A stretch of 29,388 bases of DNA from JBHIEE01 sp046760445. Its GTDB lineage: Bacteria; Acidobacteriota; Aminicenantia; JdFR-78. The first letter of the stretch is position 1. Every line of letters starts with the position of its first letter. Both the position numbers and the translations under genes were made by a program. Under the pieces are notes generated by a model that searched no databases, was not told the origin of the DNA, and saw only the letters and a list, made by a program, of their open reading frames with translations. Location: positions 1 to 29,388 of the forward strand of contig JBHIEE010000023.1 in the NCBI GenBank assembly GCA_046760445.1. Reading direction: 5' to 3'. This document shows positions 14,697 to 23,209 of this stretch, piece by piece.

Positions 14697-15868
14697 GAAT
14701 TCTAAGTGATTTTAAAGACAGATCAAAATTAGAAATCAGTTTATTTCTGTGTCTTAGTTTATTTGTTTTCTTTACCTTAATCTCTATTAGTTTCTCACAA
14801 ATTTTTCTCTTTTTAGCATTGATTTTCTGGTTAATCCTAACTATTAAAAATAAAGAAAAAATCAGATTTCCTTCCTTCTTTTGGGCCTTGATTTTCTACT
14901 CACTTTTTACGCTCCTTTCAGCTGCTTTTTCTATAAGAAAGGAATTAAGCTTTAAAGACAGTCGAGAGATTTTTTTATTCTTAATAGTGGTTATCCTTTA
15001 TATGGGTTTTAAGTCCATTAGTGAGATTAAGAATACCAACTCTTTCCTCCTGGTGAGTGCCTGGATAGCTTCTGGATATTCTATTATTTACTATATTTTT
15101 AAAGCCCAGCCAGGAGAAAGAATTACTGGATTGATGGGTCATTATATGACTCAGGCAGGGCTAATGCTTCTTGTTATCTGTTTTGCGCTTTCTTTCACTC
15201 TTTTTGCTCCTAAGAAATTCAAAATTCCTTGGGGAATAACTTTATTTCTGGCTTTTATTGCTCTTTTACTTACTTTAACACGGAGTGCCTGGGTTGGGTT
15301 AATTTTTGCTGGTGGTTTTATTTTATATTTATATAAGCCTAAAGCATTGATAGTTATTCCAGTGATAATTATAATTTTTTTAATTTTTGCTCCTCATTCA
15401 ATGAAACAGAGAGCAATAAGCATTTTCAGCCTTCAGGATGAATCCAACCTCGACCGAATTTACATGCTTCAAAGCGGGCTAAGAATTATTAGAGATCATC
15501 CCTTAACAGGCACAGGACCAGCTACTATTCCTATAGTCTATGAGAAATATAAATTGCCTCAGGTTGAAAGAGAAGGAATTCATCTTCATAACAACCTAAT
15601 TCAAATTGCTGCAGAGAGAGGAATCCCTGCTTTACTCTTATGGTTCTGGTTTATCATTGCCGCCTTCCTTTCCTTATTTAAATTAGCTAAAGACAAAAAT
15701 GAGCCTTATCTTAGAGCTATTTCCATTGGTGCCCTTGGAACCATTATTGGTTTATTTATTGCAGGATTATTTGAATACAATTTTGGTGATTCTGAAATAA
15801 AAATGCTCTTTTTATACATTATTACAATCCCCTTTTCTTTCCAAAAAATACTTCAGAGGAATAATTGA
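14693..15868 (+). CDS. O-antigen ligase/polymerase (WaaL/Wzy_C family)
   Basis: A 391-residue polytopic membrane protein with about 10-11 hydrophobic segments. The conserved TLTRSAWVGL segment is followed by the large periplasmic loop with GTGPATIPIVYEKY and HLHNNLIQIAAERG, whose His residues are typical of the Wzy_C domain. It joins O-antigen or other surface glycan to lipid A-core, or polymerises it, on the periplasmic face. The ATG at 14693 overlaps the glycosyltransferase stop as ATGA; an upstream in-frame ATG at 14615 would put 26 non-conserved residues in front. Ligase and polymerase cannot be told apart from sequence alone. Confidence 0.85.
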   Translation: MRILSDFKDRSKLEISLFLCLSLFVFFTLISISFSQIFLFLALIFWLILTIKNKEKIRFPSFFWALIFYSLFTLLSAAFSIRKELSFKDSREIFLFLIVVILYMGFKSISEIKNTNSFLLVSAWIASGYSIIYYIFKAQPGERITGLMGHYMTQAGLMLLVICFALSFTLFAPKKFKIPWGITLFLAFIALLLTLTRSAWVGLIFAGGFILYLYKPKALIVIPVIIIIFLIFAPHSMKQRAISIFSLQDESNLDRIYMLQSGLRIIRDHPLTGTGPATIPIVYEKYKLPQVEREGIHLHNNLIQIAAERGIPALLLWFWFIIAAFLSLFKLAKDKNEPYLRAISIGALGTIIGLFIAGLFEYNFGDSEIKMLFLYIITIPFSFQKILQRNN

Positions 15869-17016
15869 CCTTCAAATTTACTTTTAAAAAAGTTATCTTG
15901 TTTTTATTCCTTCCTGCTTTTATATTTATTTTCTGGCAGAGCTACTCAGCAATTACTTTTCGGCCTTTTACTTCTTCAATTAACCTAAATTCTAATCAAA
16001 TTAAAGGTGCCTATCATCTCCATACCATTTATTCGGATGGAATTAGACCACCAGATGAGATAGCTAAACGAGCTTCCCGGGCAGGACTCGATTTTATTAT
16101 TATTACTGATCATGGGGGGGCGAATTTTAAATCTTTAGCCAATCAAGGATGGAGAAAAGGAGTTCTGGTTATTGCTGGCTCAGAGGTTACTGTCAGGGAG
16201 GGGCATTTTGTGGCCTTAGGTTTTGAGCTTCCAAAAACTGAATTCTTACCTATAGCTAAATTGGCTATGCGTCAGGTTAAAGAACTGGGTGGTTTCTCTA
16301 TTGTGGCTCATCCCTATAATTTAAAAATTCCCTGGTTCAAGTGGCCTTCTAAGGGTTTTATAGGAATTGAAATTATTAATGGCGATTCCTTATTCAGAAA
16401 AGACTTTCTAACTTCTTTTCCTTATCTTTTTACTTTTTTAATTAATCCTCAATATGCTTTACTAAAAATGACTGATTATCCCGAAGATAATTTAAAGAAA
16501 TGGGATGAACTGAATTTAAAAAGAAGAGTATTTGGAATTTTTGCTTTGGATGCTCATTTATTCTATAATGCTTTATTCAAGTTTTTAAATTTGTATTTGC
16601 TCATTGAAAAACCACTGCCTTCGAATTTTGAGAAGGCAAAAGAAGAGGTGTTGAATACTCTTCGAGAGGGAAAATTTTACAATGCTATTGAAGGAGTAGC
16701 TCGAGCAGATGGATTTAAATTCTGGGCAAAAAGAGGCAACCAGAAAATTCAGATGGGAGAAATGAAGAGACTCCGATTTCCAGTTAATTTAAAAATTGTC
16801 GCTCCTTTTTCTTTTTCTACTGAGACAAGATTAATTCGAAATGGGAAGCTTATTTTAGAGTCAACTCGGAAAGAAATAAATTTTCGAGTTAAAAGACCAG
16901 GGGTCTATCGAGTAGAAGTTTTTCTCAGGGAATCATCCCCTTTAAGTAGCCGGATACCCTGGATAATTTCAAATCCCATTTTTCTTAGAAAATTAAAAGA
17001 GGAGAAAGGTGAATGA
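15865..17016 (+). CDS. Membrane-anchored PHP-domain metal phosphoesterase
   Basis: A 383-residue protein that starts with TTG overlapping the preceding stop (TTGA), with AGAGGA a few bases upstream. One N-terminal membrane segment (about residues 8-25) is followed by a PHP domain: GAYHLHTIYSDGI (motif I, His-x-His), FIIITDHGG (motif II), AGSEVTVREGHFVALG, SIVAHPYN and FALDAHLF. These residues bind two or three metals in the polymerase-and-histidinol-phosphatase superfamily. The C-terminal ~100 residues form a beta-rich domain. The catalytic part probably faces the periplasm, and the substrate may be a glycan- or lipid-linked phosphate given the neighbours (inference). Confidence 0.82.
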   Translation: MTFKFTFKKVILFLFLPAFIFIFWQSYSAITFRPFTSSINLNSNQIKGAYHLHTIYSDGIRPPDEIAKRASRAGLDFIIITDHGGANFKSLANQGWRKGVLVIAGSEVTVREGHFVALGFELPKTEFLPIAKLAMRQVKELGGFSIVAHPYNLKIPWFKWPSKGFIGIEIINGDSLFRKDFLTSFPYLFTFLINPQYALLKMTDYPEDNLKKWDELNLKRRVFGIFALDAHLFYNALFKFLNLYLLIEKPLPSNFEKAKEEVLNTLREGKFYNAIEGVARADGFKFWAKRGNQKIQMGEMKRLRFPVNLKIVAPFSFSTETRLIRNGKLILESTRKEINFRVKRPGVYRVEVFLRESSPLSSRIPWIISNPIFLRKLKEEKGE

Positions 17017-17981
17017 ATGAGGTTGAATTTAAACGAGCCCAAAAAATAATCGAACAATTCTCTAAAAAAAGGGTGGTCATCTTGGGAGATGTAATGTTGG
17101 ATCAATACATTATTGGACATGTCTCTCGAATTTCCCCAGAAGCTCCCGTTCCTGTTTTAGAAATCGCTCATGAAAATTATTGTTTAGGAGGAGCGGGCAA
17201 TGTTGCTCATAACTTAGAGGTACTGGGAGCTCAAACTCTTTTATTAGGAGTGATAGGGCAAGATGAAAATGGGAAGAAAATTAAGTCCCGGATAAAAAAC
17301 GGTCGAGGAATTTTTGTTGACCCTAATAGGCCGACTATTGTTAAGACAAGAATTATTGCCCACCACCAGCATGTGGTTAGGGTAGACCGGGAGAAAAGAG
17401 AACCGATTAATTCAGAAATAGAAGAAAAAATTATAGAGTTTTTAAAAAATGAAAAATTTGATGGAATAATTATTTCCGATTACAATAAAGGCACGATTAC
17501 TAAAAACTTAATGAAGAAGCTATTGAGTTATACCTCACAAAATAATATTTTTGTTTTTGTCGACCCAAAGGTGACTCATTTTATGTTCTATTCACCTATA
17601 ACTTTAATTACTCCTAATCACCTCGAGGTCGAGGGATTAGTTCATCGCACTTTGAAGAGTGACGAAGAGATTGAAGAAGCTGGCCAGGAAATACTGTCAA
17701 AAATTTCGTGCGAGTATCTTATTATTACCAGAGGTGAAAAGGGAATGACTGTGATGAGTAAAAATGAAAGAGCAATCCACATCCCCACTGTTGCCAAGGA
17801 AGTATATGATGTTACTGGCGCAGGAGATACAGTTATTGCTACTGCCAGCTTAAGTTTGTTGGCAGGTGCTCAAATTCAAGAAGCAGCCACTTTGGCTAAC
17901 TTTGCTGCCGGGATAGTGATTGGTAAATTAGGAACAGCCACTGCCTCCGCTGCAGAACTGCTCGAGGTAATTAAGAAATAA
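17013..17981 (+). CDS. hldA: RfaE1/HldA-type heptose-7-phosphate kinase (PfkB family)
   Basis: A 322-residue ribokinase-fold kinase. VVILGDVMLDQYIIGHVSRI, then SPEAPVPVLE and GGAGNVAHNLEVLGA are the diagnostic N-terminal motifs of the RfaE1 domain (D-glycero-beta-D-manno-heptose-7-phosphate kinase). VDPKVTHF and LITPNHLEVEGL are also characteristic, and the catalytic base lies in VTGAGDTVIA. It makes the bisphosphate intermediate of ADP-heptose synthesis in the cytoplasm. The nucleotidyltransferase half found in bifunctional HldE is absent and must be encoded elsewhere. The start overlaps the PHP stop as ATGA. Confidence 0.9.
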   Translation: MNEVEFKRAQKIIEQFSKKRVVILGDVMLDQYIIGHVSRISPEAPVPVLEIAHENYCLGGAGNVAHNLEVLGAQTLLLGVIGQDENGKKIKSRIKNGRGIFVDPNRPTIVKTRIIAHHQHVVRVDREKREPINSEIEEKIIEFLKNEKFDGIIISDYNKGTITKNLMKKLLSYTSQNNIFVFVDPKVTHFMFYSPITLITPNHLEVEGLVHRTLKSDEEIEEAGQEILSKISCEYLIITRGEKGMTVMSKNERAIHIPTVAKEVYDVTGAGDTVIATASLSLLAGAQIQEAATLANFAAGIVIGKLGTATASAAELLEVIKK

Positions 17982-18000
17982 TTATGAGAGAAAAATTAAA

Positions 18001-18915
18001 ATGGAAGGAGAATTTTCTAAAACCATGCTCGATTTAATTGGTAATACCCCTTTGGTCGAAATCAAAAAATTAAATCCCAATCCAAAGGTAAAAATTCTGG
18101 CTAAACTGGAAGGCTATAACCCTACTGGTTCTCTTAAAGATCGAATAGTTAAATTTATGGTAGAAAAAGCAGAGGAAAAAGGAACTCTAACCAAGGAAAA
18201 AACAATTATTGAGGCTTCAAGCGGGAATACGGGAATTTCTCTGGCGATGATTGGCGCTATTAAAGGCTATAAAGTAAAAATATTTATGCTTGAAACAAAA
18301 AGTAGAGAGAGAAGAGTATTAATGAAGTTGTGGGGAGCAGAAGTGGTATTAACTTCTGGAGATAACCCCCACAGTCATATTGAGGCTTGTGAAGAACTTT
18401 ATTCTCGAGAAAAAGAGAAATATTATTATTTAAATCAAAACGGAGATGAAAATAATTCTTTGGCCCACTACCTGACTACCGGTCAGGAGATATTGGATCA
18501 AACAAAAGGAAAAGCGGATGTCTTTGTTGCTGGTTTAGGAACAGCCGGGACATTAATGGGCGTTTCCAGAAAATTGAAGGAACATAATGACCGGATAAAG
18601 GTAATCTCAGTTGAACCAGTAACAGGAATGAGCCGGATCGAGGGATTACTCCATATGGATGGCTCCTACATTCCACCAATTTATTGTTCTGCTTTAATTG
18701 ATGAAATGGTTAGGGTGTCCGATGAAGATGCTTTTCGAGCAACTAGACTATTGACTTTAGAAGAAGGAATTTTCGCAGGAATAAGCTCTGGGGCGTGTTT
18801 GCATGCTGCTTGGCAGGTGGCTCAAAAAATGACAAAGGGAATAATTGTGGTCCTTTTCGCTGATCGAGGCGAAAGATATTTGAGTTCTCCTCTTTATGCT
18901 GACTTTACTCAATAA
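18001..18915 (+). CDS. Cysteine synthase family PLP enzyme
   Basis: A 304-residue fold-type II PLP enzyme of the CysK/CysM family. LIGNTPLVEI is at the N-terminus. PLP would bind Lys46 in NPTGSLKDR, and the phosphate would be held by SSGNTGIS and GLGTAGTLMG. Expected reaction: O-acetylserine (or O-phosphoserine) plus sulfide to cysteine. The NPTGSLKDR form resembles CysM/O-phosphoserine-type enzymes more than classical CysK, so the donor is uncertain and no symbol is given. It follows the heptose kinase by 19 bases, apparently as the last gene of the operon, with no obvious functional link to LPS. Confidence 0.9.
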   Translation: MEGEFSKTMLDLIGNTPLVEIKKLNPNPKVKILAKLEGYNPTGSLKDRIVKFMVEKAEEKGTLTKEKTIIEASSGNTGISLAMIGAIKGYKVKIFMLETKSRERRVLMKLWGAEVVLTSGDNPHSHIEACEELYSREKEKYYYLNQNGDENNSLAHYLTTGQEILDQTKGKADVFVAGLGTAGTLMGVSRKLKEHNDRIKVISVEPVTGMSRIEGLLHMDGSYIPPIYCSALIDEMVRVSDEDAFRATRLLTLEEGIFAGISSGACLHAAWQVAQKMTKGIIVVLFADRGERYLSSPLYADFTQ

Positions 18916-18932
18916 TAGCCTTAATCAGGGAC

Positions 18933-18961
18933 TTGAATTTTATGGGTATTCTTCATTAAAT
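18933..18961 (+). promoter_or_regulatory. Possible promoter of purF
   Basis: TTGAAT (18933-18938), a 17-base spacer and TTAAAT (18956-18961) would give a leader of about 37 bases. A second candidate, TTGACC 18963-18968, 17 bases, TTTAAT 18986-18991, matches consensus better but would leave almost no leader before the ATG. Which one works is not decided by the sequence. Confidence 0.35.
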
Positions 18962-19005
18962 ATTGACCCAAATTGAAAAATGTATTTTAATAAAATTGAG
19001 GAATA

Positions 19006-20478
19006 ATGTGTGGAATTATTGGACTCTTTGGAAATGAAGATGTAGTCCAAGAAATCTACAACGGATTGTTAGCTGTTCAGCATCGGGGTCAAGACTCAGC
19101 TGGAATCATTACCTATGACGGAAAATTCCATATCAAGAAAGGTAATGGTTTGGTTAGAGATATATTTAGTATTGAAAATGTACTTCGCTTAAAAGGGAAT
19201 ATTGGTCTTGGCCATGTTCGTTATCCCACTATTGGTGGCGGTGGAGGAGAAGATGCCCAACCATTTATGATTAATTCTCCTTTTGGGATTATCATGGCTC
19301 ATAATGGGAATGTTATTAATTATTCAGAATTAAAGAAAGAGTTATTCGAAAAATATCATCGATTATTAAATTCTGACAATGATGTAGAGGTAATCCTTAA
19401 TGTTTTTGCCGAGGAGTTATCCCATCAACAGACAGTTAAATTGAAATTAGAGCATATTTATCGGGCAGTTGAAGAGGTATTTAACAAAGTAAAGGGAAGC
19501 TATTCAGTAGTTGCTTATTTAGCCGATCAGGGTATGGTTGCTTTCCGAGATCCTTTTGGAATAAAGCCCTTAGTTTTTGGAATTAGAAAAGAAGGGCTGG
19601 CTACTTCTTATGCTTTTGCCTCGGAATCAGTCAGTCTCAATATTTTGAATTTCAATCAAATAAAAGATGTTCGACCTGGAGAAGTAATTTTTATTGATCA
19701 TCAAAAGAAAGTTCATTCTAAAAAATTGACCAGCACTCCTCATACTCCCTGTCTCTTTGAATGGGTTTATTTTGCACGGCCCGATTCATTCATTGATAAA
19801 GTGAATGTTTATAAAACGCGTGTTATTTTAGGAAGATTTTTAGCTGGTGAAGTAAGAAAAGCAAATCTAGAAATTGATGTCGTGGTGCCTGTTCCTGATT
19901 CTGCCCGGGATGCGGCTATCGAACTTGCCCGGGAGTTGAATTTGAAATATCGAGAAGCCTTGATCAAAAATAGATACATTGGCCGAACATTTATTATGCC
20001 TGTAGATGATGAAAGAAAAAATTCGGTTAGACAAAAATTAAACCCAATTGCCTCTGAATTCAAGGGGAGGAATGTCTTGCTTGTTGATGACAGCATTGTT
20101 CGAGGAAATACCTCTCGGAAGATCGTTAAACTGGCTCGACAATGTGGGGCAAAGAAAGTCTATTTTGCAGCTTACTCTCCTCCCTTGAAATTTCCTTGTG
20201 TGTACGGCATTGATATGCAGACTAAGACTGAGTTTGTTGCCCGGAATTCGACTCTGGAAGAAATTGCAGTTAAGATTGGAGCTGATAAAGTCATTTATCA
20301 AACCTTGGAGTGCTTGAAAAAAGCGGTTCACCTTGGAAATTCAGAGTTAACTCACTTCTGTGCAGCTTGTTTTGACGGAGTGTATCCTACGGGTGATGTA
20401 ACGTCAGAAATGTTGAATAGAATCGAAAGAGAAAGAAAAATCGCTCAGGAAAGTCAGTTAAATCTTAAATTGTATTAA
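19006..20478 (+). CDS. purF: Amidophosphoribosyltransferase, Fe-S type
   Basis: A 490-residue first enzyme of purine synthesis: glutamine plus PRPP to phosphoribosylamine. It begins MCGIIGLFG, so Cys2 becomes the N-terminal nucleophile after Met removal with no propeptide. The glutaminase domain has HRGQDSAG, GHVRYPT and AHNGNVIN. The phosphoribosyltransferase domain has the PRPP loop VLLVDDSIVRGNTSRK. Four cysteines at 249, 398, 452 and 455 (PCLFEW, FPCVYG, CAAC) match the 4Fe-4S ligands of the Bacillus-type enzyme, which points to an oxygen-sensitive form. GAGGAATA precedes the ATG. No other pur gene is nearby. Confidence 0.97.
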   Translation: MCGIIGLFGNEDVVQEIYNGLLAVQHRGQDSAGIITYDGKFHIKKGNGLVRDIFSIENVLRLKGNIGLGHVRYPTIGGGGGEDAQPFMINSPFGIIMAHNGNVINYSELKKELFEKYHRLLNSDNDVEVILNVFAEELSHQQTVKLKLEHIYRAVEEVFNKVKGSYSVVAYLADQGMVAFRDPFGIKPLVFGIRKEGLATSYAFASESVSLNILNFNQIKDVRPGEVIFIDHQKKVHSKKLTSTPHTPCLFEWVYFARPDSFIDKVNVYKTRVILGRFLAGEVRKANLEIDVVVPVPDSARDAAIELARELNLKYREALIKNRYIGRTFIMPVDDERKNSVRQKLNPIASEFKGRNVLLVDDSIVRGNTSRKIVKLARQCGAKKVYFAAYSPPLKFPCVYGIDMQTKTEFVARNSTLEEIAVKIGADKVIYQTLECLKKAVHLGNSELTHFCAACFDGVYPTGDVTSEMLNRIERERKIAQESQLNLKLY

Positions 20479-20482
20479 GGCA

Positions 20483-21658
20483 ATGGTCATAAAGAAAACC
20501 ATAGATTATTGGGATAAAATAAAAATCTTGGGGGAGGGAGCTCAATATGATGTTTGTTTATCCTCCTGTTTCGATCAGGGAAGAAAGCGCGATCCTCGGA
20601 GCCCACTTTATAGATGGATTTATCCTGCTTCTTTACCTAATGGCACTACTGTTCCTATTCTTAAAGTTTTAATGACCAATTCCTGTCAGAAGAACTGTCT
20701 TTATTGTGTCAACCCAATAATAAAAGACCGTCGTCCGGTAAGTTTCTCTCCAGAGGAGTTAAGTAATTTATTTATCCAGCTATTAAGAGGAAGATTTGTT
20801 CATGGTCTATTTCTTAGTTCTGGAGTTGACTATGATGCTAACAAGACTATGGAAAAAATGATAAAAGCAGTGGAGATAATCAGGGAGAAGTTTAATTTCC
20901 CGGGTTATATTCATCTCAAAATTCTGCCAGGAACAAATTATGATTACATAGAGAAAGCAGTTGAACTGGCTAATAGAGTTTCATTGAATCTCGAGGCGCC
21001 GAGCAAGGAAAGGCTTAAGAAAATAGCTCCGGTCAAGAATTTTGAGACTGAACTTATTCAAAGAATGAAGTGGATTTATTCTCTGATTAGAAAGAGCTCT
21101 CAAAGAAAAACTCAAACAACCCAGTTTGTCGTTGGAGCAGCCAATGAAACTGACTCCGAGATACTCCAAACAACAGATTGGCTTTATAAAAATATTAATC
21201 TCTGGCGAGCTTATTTTTCTGCTTTTCAGCCAGTTAGAGGAACTCCTCTGGAAAACCATCCTCCTGCATTACTCCTCCGGGAACACAGACTTTATCAGGC
21301 TGATTATTCACTTCGCTTTTATGGATTTTCTCTCAAAGAGATAGTATTCAATAGTCAAGGGAATTTGCCAATTGAATTAGATCCAAAGATGGCTTGGGCA
21401 CTCAATTCCCCCGATAGATTTCCAGTTGAAGTCAATATAGCCAGTTATAATGAACTTATAAGAGTACCTGGAATTGGTCCAAAGTCAGCGGATAAAATCA
21501 TCAAGGAAAGGAAAAAGCATAAATTTTTCACATTAGAAGAATTGAGAAATATAGGGATAATTGTTAAACGGGCAGCACCATTTTTGCTGATTAATGGAAA
21601 GAGACATAAACTCCCTCTTCAGTTAAATTTCAATTTTTCTTCTTTTCCAATTCAATAA
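20483..21658 (+). CDS. Radical SAM protein with HhH domain, DNA repair/modification type
   Basis: A 391-residue protein. The radical SAM 4Fe-4S site is Cys68-x3-Cys72-x2-Cys75 (CQKNCLYC). GEGAQYDVCLSSC near the N-terminus corresponds to a conserved YDV motif of the family annotated as putative DNA modification/repair radical SAM protein, usually linked to a uracil-DNA glycosylase gene. The last ~80 residues contain a helix-hairpin-helix (ASYNELIRVPGIGPKSADKI) that suggests DNA binding. It follows purF by four bases with AAGG as a weak ribosome binding site. No glycosylase gene is present in this window. The reaction is unknown for the family. Confidence 0.82.
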   Translation: MVIKKTIDYWDKIKILGEGAQYDVCLSSCFDQGRKRDPRSPLYRWIYPASLPNGTTVPILKVLMTNSCQKNCLYCVNPIIKDRRPVSFSPEELSNLFIQLLRGRFVHGLFLSSGVDYDANKTMEKMIKAVEIIREKFNFPGYIHLKILPGTNYDYIEKAVELANRVSLNLEAPSKERLKKIAPVKNFETELIQRMKWIYSLIRKSSQRKTQTTQFVVGAANETDSEILQTTDWLYKNINLWRAYFSAFQPVRGTPLENHPPALLLREHRLYQADYSLRFYGFSLKEIVFNSQGNLPIELDPKMAWALNSPDRFPVEVNIASYNELIRVPGIGPKSADKIIKERKKHKFFTLEELRNIGIIVKRAAPFLLINGKRHKLPLQLNFNFSSFPIQ

Positions 21659-22007
21659 TTCCTCGAAGCTGTAAAAGAATTCCCTCTTTGATTTTCCCAC
21701 TCTTAATTTTTCGATAAAGTTTAATAATCATTTTTTCTTTTTCTGATAAAGTTCCTACTTCGTAACTTTCTTTCTCTTCAGCGAATCGATTTGGTTCTTC
21801 TTTAAGAAATAACCAGATAGGAGTATCAAGTGCTTGAGCTATTTGTTGAAGTCTTTCTACCGAAATTTTATTTATTCCTTTTTCATATTTCTGAATTTGC
21901 TGAAATGATACTCCTACTTTCTCTGCTAATTTCATCTGAGAAATACCCTTTGCTTTTCTTATTTTTCTCAGCTTCTGACCCAGCTCCAAATTGCTTTTTA
22001 TTTCCAT
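21630..22007 (-). CDS. XRE-family helix-turn-helix regulator
   Basis: A 125-residue protein with an N-terminal HTH_3 domain (about residues 8-64): LGQKLRKIRKAKGISQMKLA, then EKVGVSFQQIQKYEKGINKI and the following helix LQQIAQALDTPIWLF. The C-terminal half is charged and helical (EKEKMIIKLYRKIKSGKIKE) and may form the dimer or sensor part. AAGGAAGGAG lies directly upstream of the ATG. Its 3' end overlaps the radical SAM gene tail-to-tail by 29 bases. The divergent promoter at 22076-22104 and the direct repeats GGTTGTA (22062-22068 and 22094-22100) lie just upstream, so this region may be its own operator. Confidence 0.88.
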   Translation of the reverse strand: MEIKSNLELGQKLRKIRKAKGISQMKLAEKVGVSFQQIQKYEKGINKISVERLQQIAQALDTPIWLFLKEEPNRFAEEKESYEVGTLSEKEKMIIKLYRKIKSGKIKEGILLQLRGIIELEKKKN

Positions 22008-22075
22008 AATACTCCTTCCTTAAAAAATAAAATCAACCTGACTCCGTGTCTATAAACTAAAGGTTGTAAAACTTG

Positions 22076-22104
22076 TTGAAAAATTCAATCTATGGTTGTA
22101 TAAT
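22076..22104 (+). promoter_or_regulatory. Near-consensus sigma-70 promoter facing a non-coding strip
   Basis: TTGAAA (22076-22081), exactly 17 bases, TATAAT (22099-22104): the best promoter match in the window. The -35 lies in a palindrome TTGAA-AAA-TTCAA (22076-22088). Direct repeats GGTTGTA at 22062-22068 and 22094-22100 are 32 bp apart (about three helical turns) and flank the -35, which is compatible with repressor binding. Transcription would start near 22111. Confidence 0.7.
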
Positions 22105-22110
22105 AAATGA

Positions 22111-22257
22111 GGGAATTTAAATAAGATGAAAGAGGACGACTTTACAGGGAAATCAATAAGAAGTGACTTAGCTCTTTGGCTGCTCAAACCTCAAATTAAA
22201 TACTTGTGTCCCCTAATGTCCCCCTTTTCTCCATGTGGGTAGCCAAAGAGCATTTTT
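22111..22257 (+). ncRNA. Candidate small RNA ending at an inverted-repeat terminator
   Basis: A transcript from the promoter at 22076-22104 would run ~145 bases to an 11-bp perfect inverted repeat (GCTCTTTGGCT 22171-22181, AGCCAAAGAGC 22241-22251) followed at once by ATTTTT. No protein gene follows on this strand. A 38-codon frame from the ATG at 22126 (MKEDDFTGKSIRSDLALWLL and on) has only a distant GAGGG upstream and no recognisable feature, so a non-coding RNA is favoured. The 59-base loop is long for a terminator; it may instead be the closing stem of a structured RNA. No known RNA family was recognised. Confidence 0.4.
22171..22251. repeat. 11-bp inverted-repeat unit with TGTCCCC motifs
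   Basis: Perfect 11-bp arms flank a 59-base centre that contains AATTAAATACTTGTGTCCCC and a second TGTCCCCC (22193-22224). AATTAAGTATnGTGTCCCC-like strings are, from memory, common next to REP-associated (IS200-like) tyrosine transposases in many bacteria. The unit may therefore be a non-autonomous or left-over end of such an element. No transposase gene is present here. Confidence 0.4.
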
Positions 22258-22264
22258 AAAACAC

Positions 22265-23209
22265 TTAATTTCTATTTTTAACTCTATTTCGCCAATAATT
22301 AAGTAAATCTAGTAAAGTTTTTTCAAATGGAATTTCTGGCTGCCAGCCAATTTGAGTAATTAATTTTCGGTTATCTCCTACCAGAAGCGGGAAATCAGTT
22401 TTTCTAAACTTATGGTGGTCAACCTTCACCTTTATTGAGATTTGACTATAAGAGAGGAGAGTTTTTAATATGTCTTTTAGAAATATAGCTCGACTAGAAC
22501 AAACATTATAAATTTCCCCTGCTTTTCCCTTCGAAAGTAAAAGCAAATAAGCTCGTGCTACATCTCTTACATCCGTGAAATCCCTTTTGCTTTCTAAATT
22601 TCCCACTTTTAAAACTGGTTTTCTCTGGCCTCTTTCAATTTCAGCAATCTGCTTTGCCCAATCAGAGCATACAAACTCTGGACTCTGTCCTGGCCCAGTG
22701 TGATTAAAGGACCTAGTCATTATCACCTTGAGGTTTTCAATAGAATGATAGAATTTACCTAAAATTTCTTGGGCAACTTTAGAAACACCATAGGGATTGA
22801 TAGGATTATAAGGGAACTCCTCGGAGATTGGCTGGTTCTCGGAAGCAATATTGCCATAGATGTCTGACGAGCCAACCAGAAGGATTTTAGATTGAGGAGA
22901 GAATTGTCTCACAGCTTCCAGTAAATTAGATGTACCAAGAATATTGGTTTCTATTGTCTGTTGTCTTTTTTCCCAAGAACTCTGGACATTAGAAATTGCT
23001 GCCAAATGAAAAATTAAATCTGGTTTTACTTCTTTAATGAACTTGGCTAATTTTTTTCCTTCCCGGATATCCAAATAATGGACATTTTTTGCTTGTGAGG
23101 GGGGCTTCTGGGGATAACTGGTACCGAACACCTGGTATTTGTTTTCTTCTAAGAGCCGATCTAAATGCTGGCCAACAAATCCTGTTAGACCCGTAATAAA
23201 GATTTTCAA
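22265..23209 (-). CDS. SDR sugar-nucleotide reductase, RMD-like
   Basis: A 314-residue extended short-chain dehydrogenase. The NAD(P) loop GLTGFVGQH is at the N-terminus. GSSDIYGN holds the catalytic Ser, and YGVSK the Tyr-Lys pair. It resembles GDP-4-dehydro-6-deoxy-D-mannose reductase (RMD), which makes GDP-D-rhamnose. The SSD motif, where dehydratases have an active-site Glu, favours reductase over dehydratase (inference). It is the last gene of the lptD-rml operon; its start overlaps the upstream paralog's stop as ATGA. The close similarity of the two suggests a tandem duplication. Confidence 0.78.
   Translation of the reverse strand: MKIFITGLTGFVGQHLDRLLEENKYQVFGTSYPQKPPSQAKNVHYLDIREGKKLAKFIKEVKPDLIFHLAAISNVQSSWEKRQQTIETNILGTSNLLEAVRQFSPQSKILLVGSSDIYGNIASENQPISEEFPYNPINPYGVSKVAQEILGKFYHSIENLKVIMTRSFNHTGPGQSPEFVCSDWAKQIAEIERGQRKPVLKVGNLESKRDFTDVRDVARAYLLLLSKGKAGEIYNVCSSRAIFLKDILKTLLSYSQISIKVKVDHHKFRKTDFPLLVGDNRKLITQIGWQPEIPFEKTLLDLLNYWRNRVKNRN

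Noticed and set aside
22126..22242. 38-codon reading frame in the strip after the strong promoter
   Set aside because: No ribosome binding site at proper distance and no recognisable motif; the frame also runs through the inverted-repeat arm.
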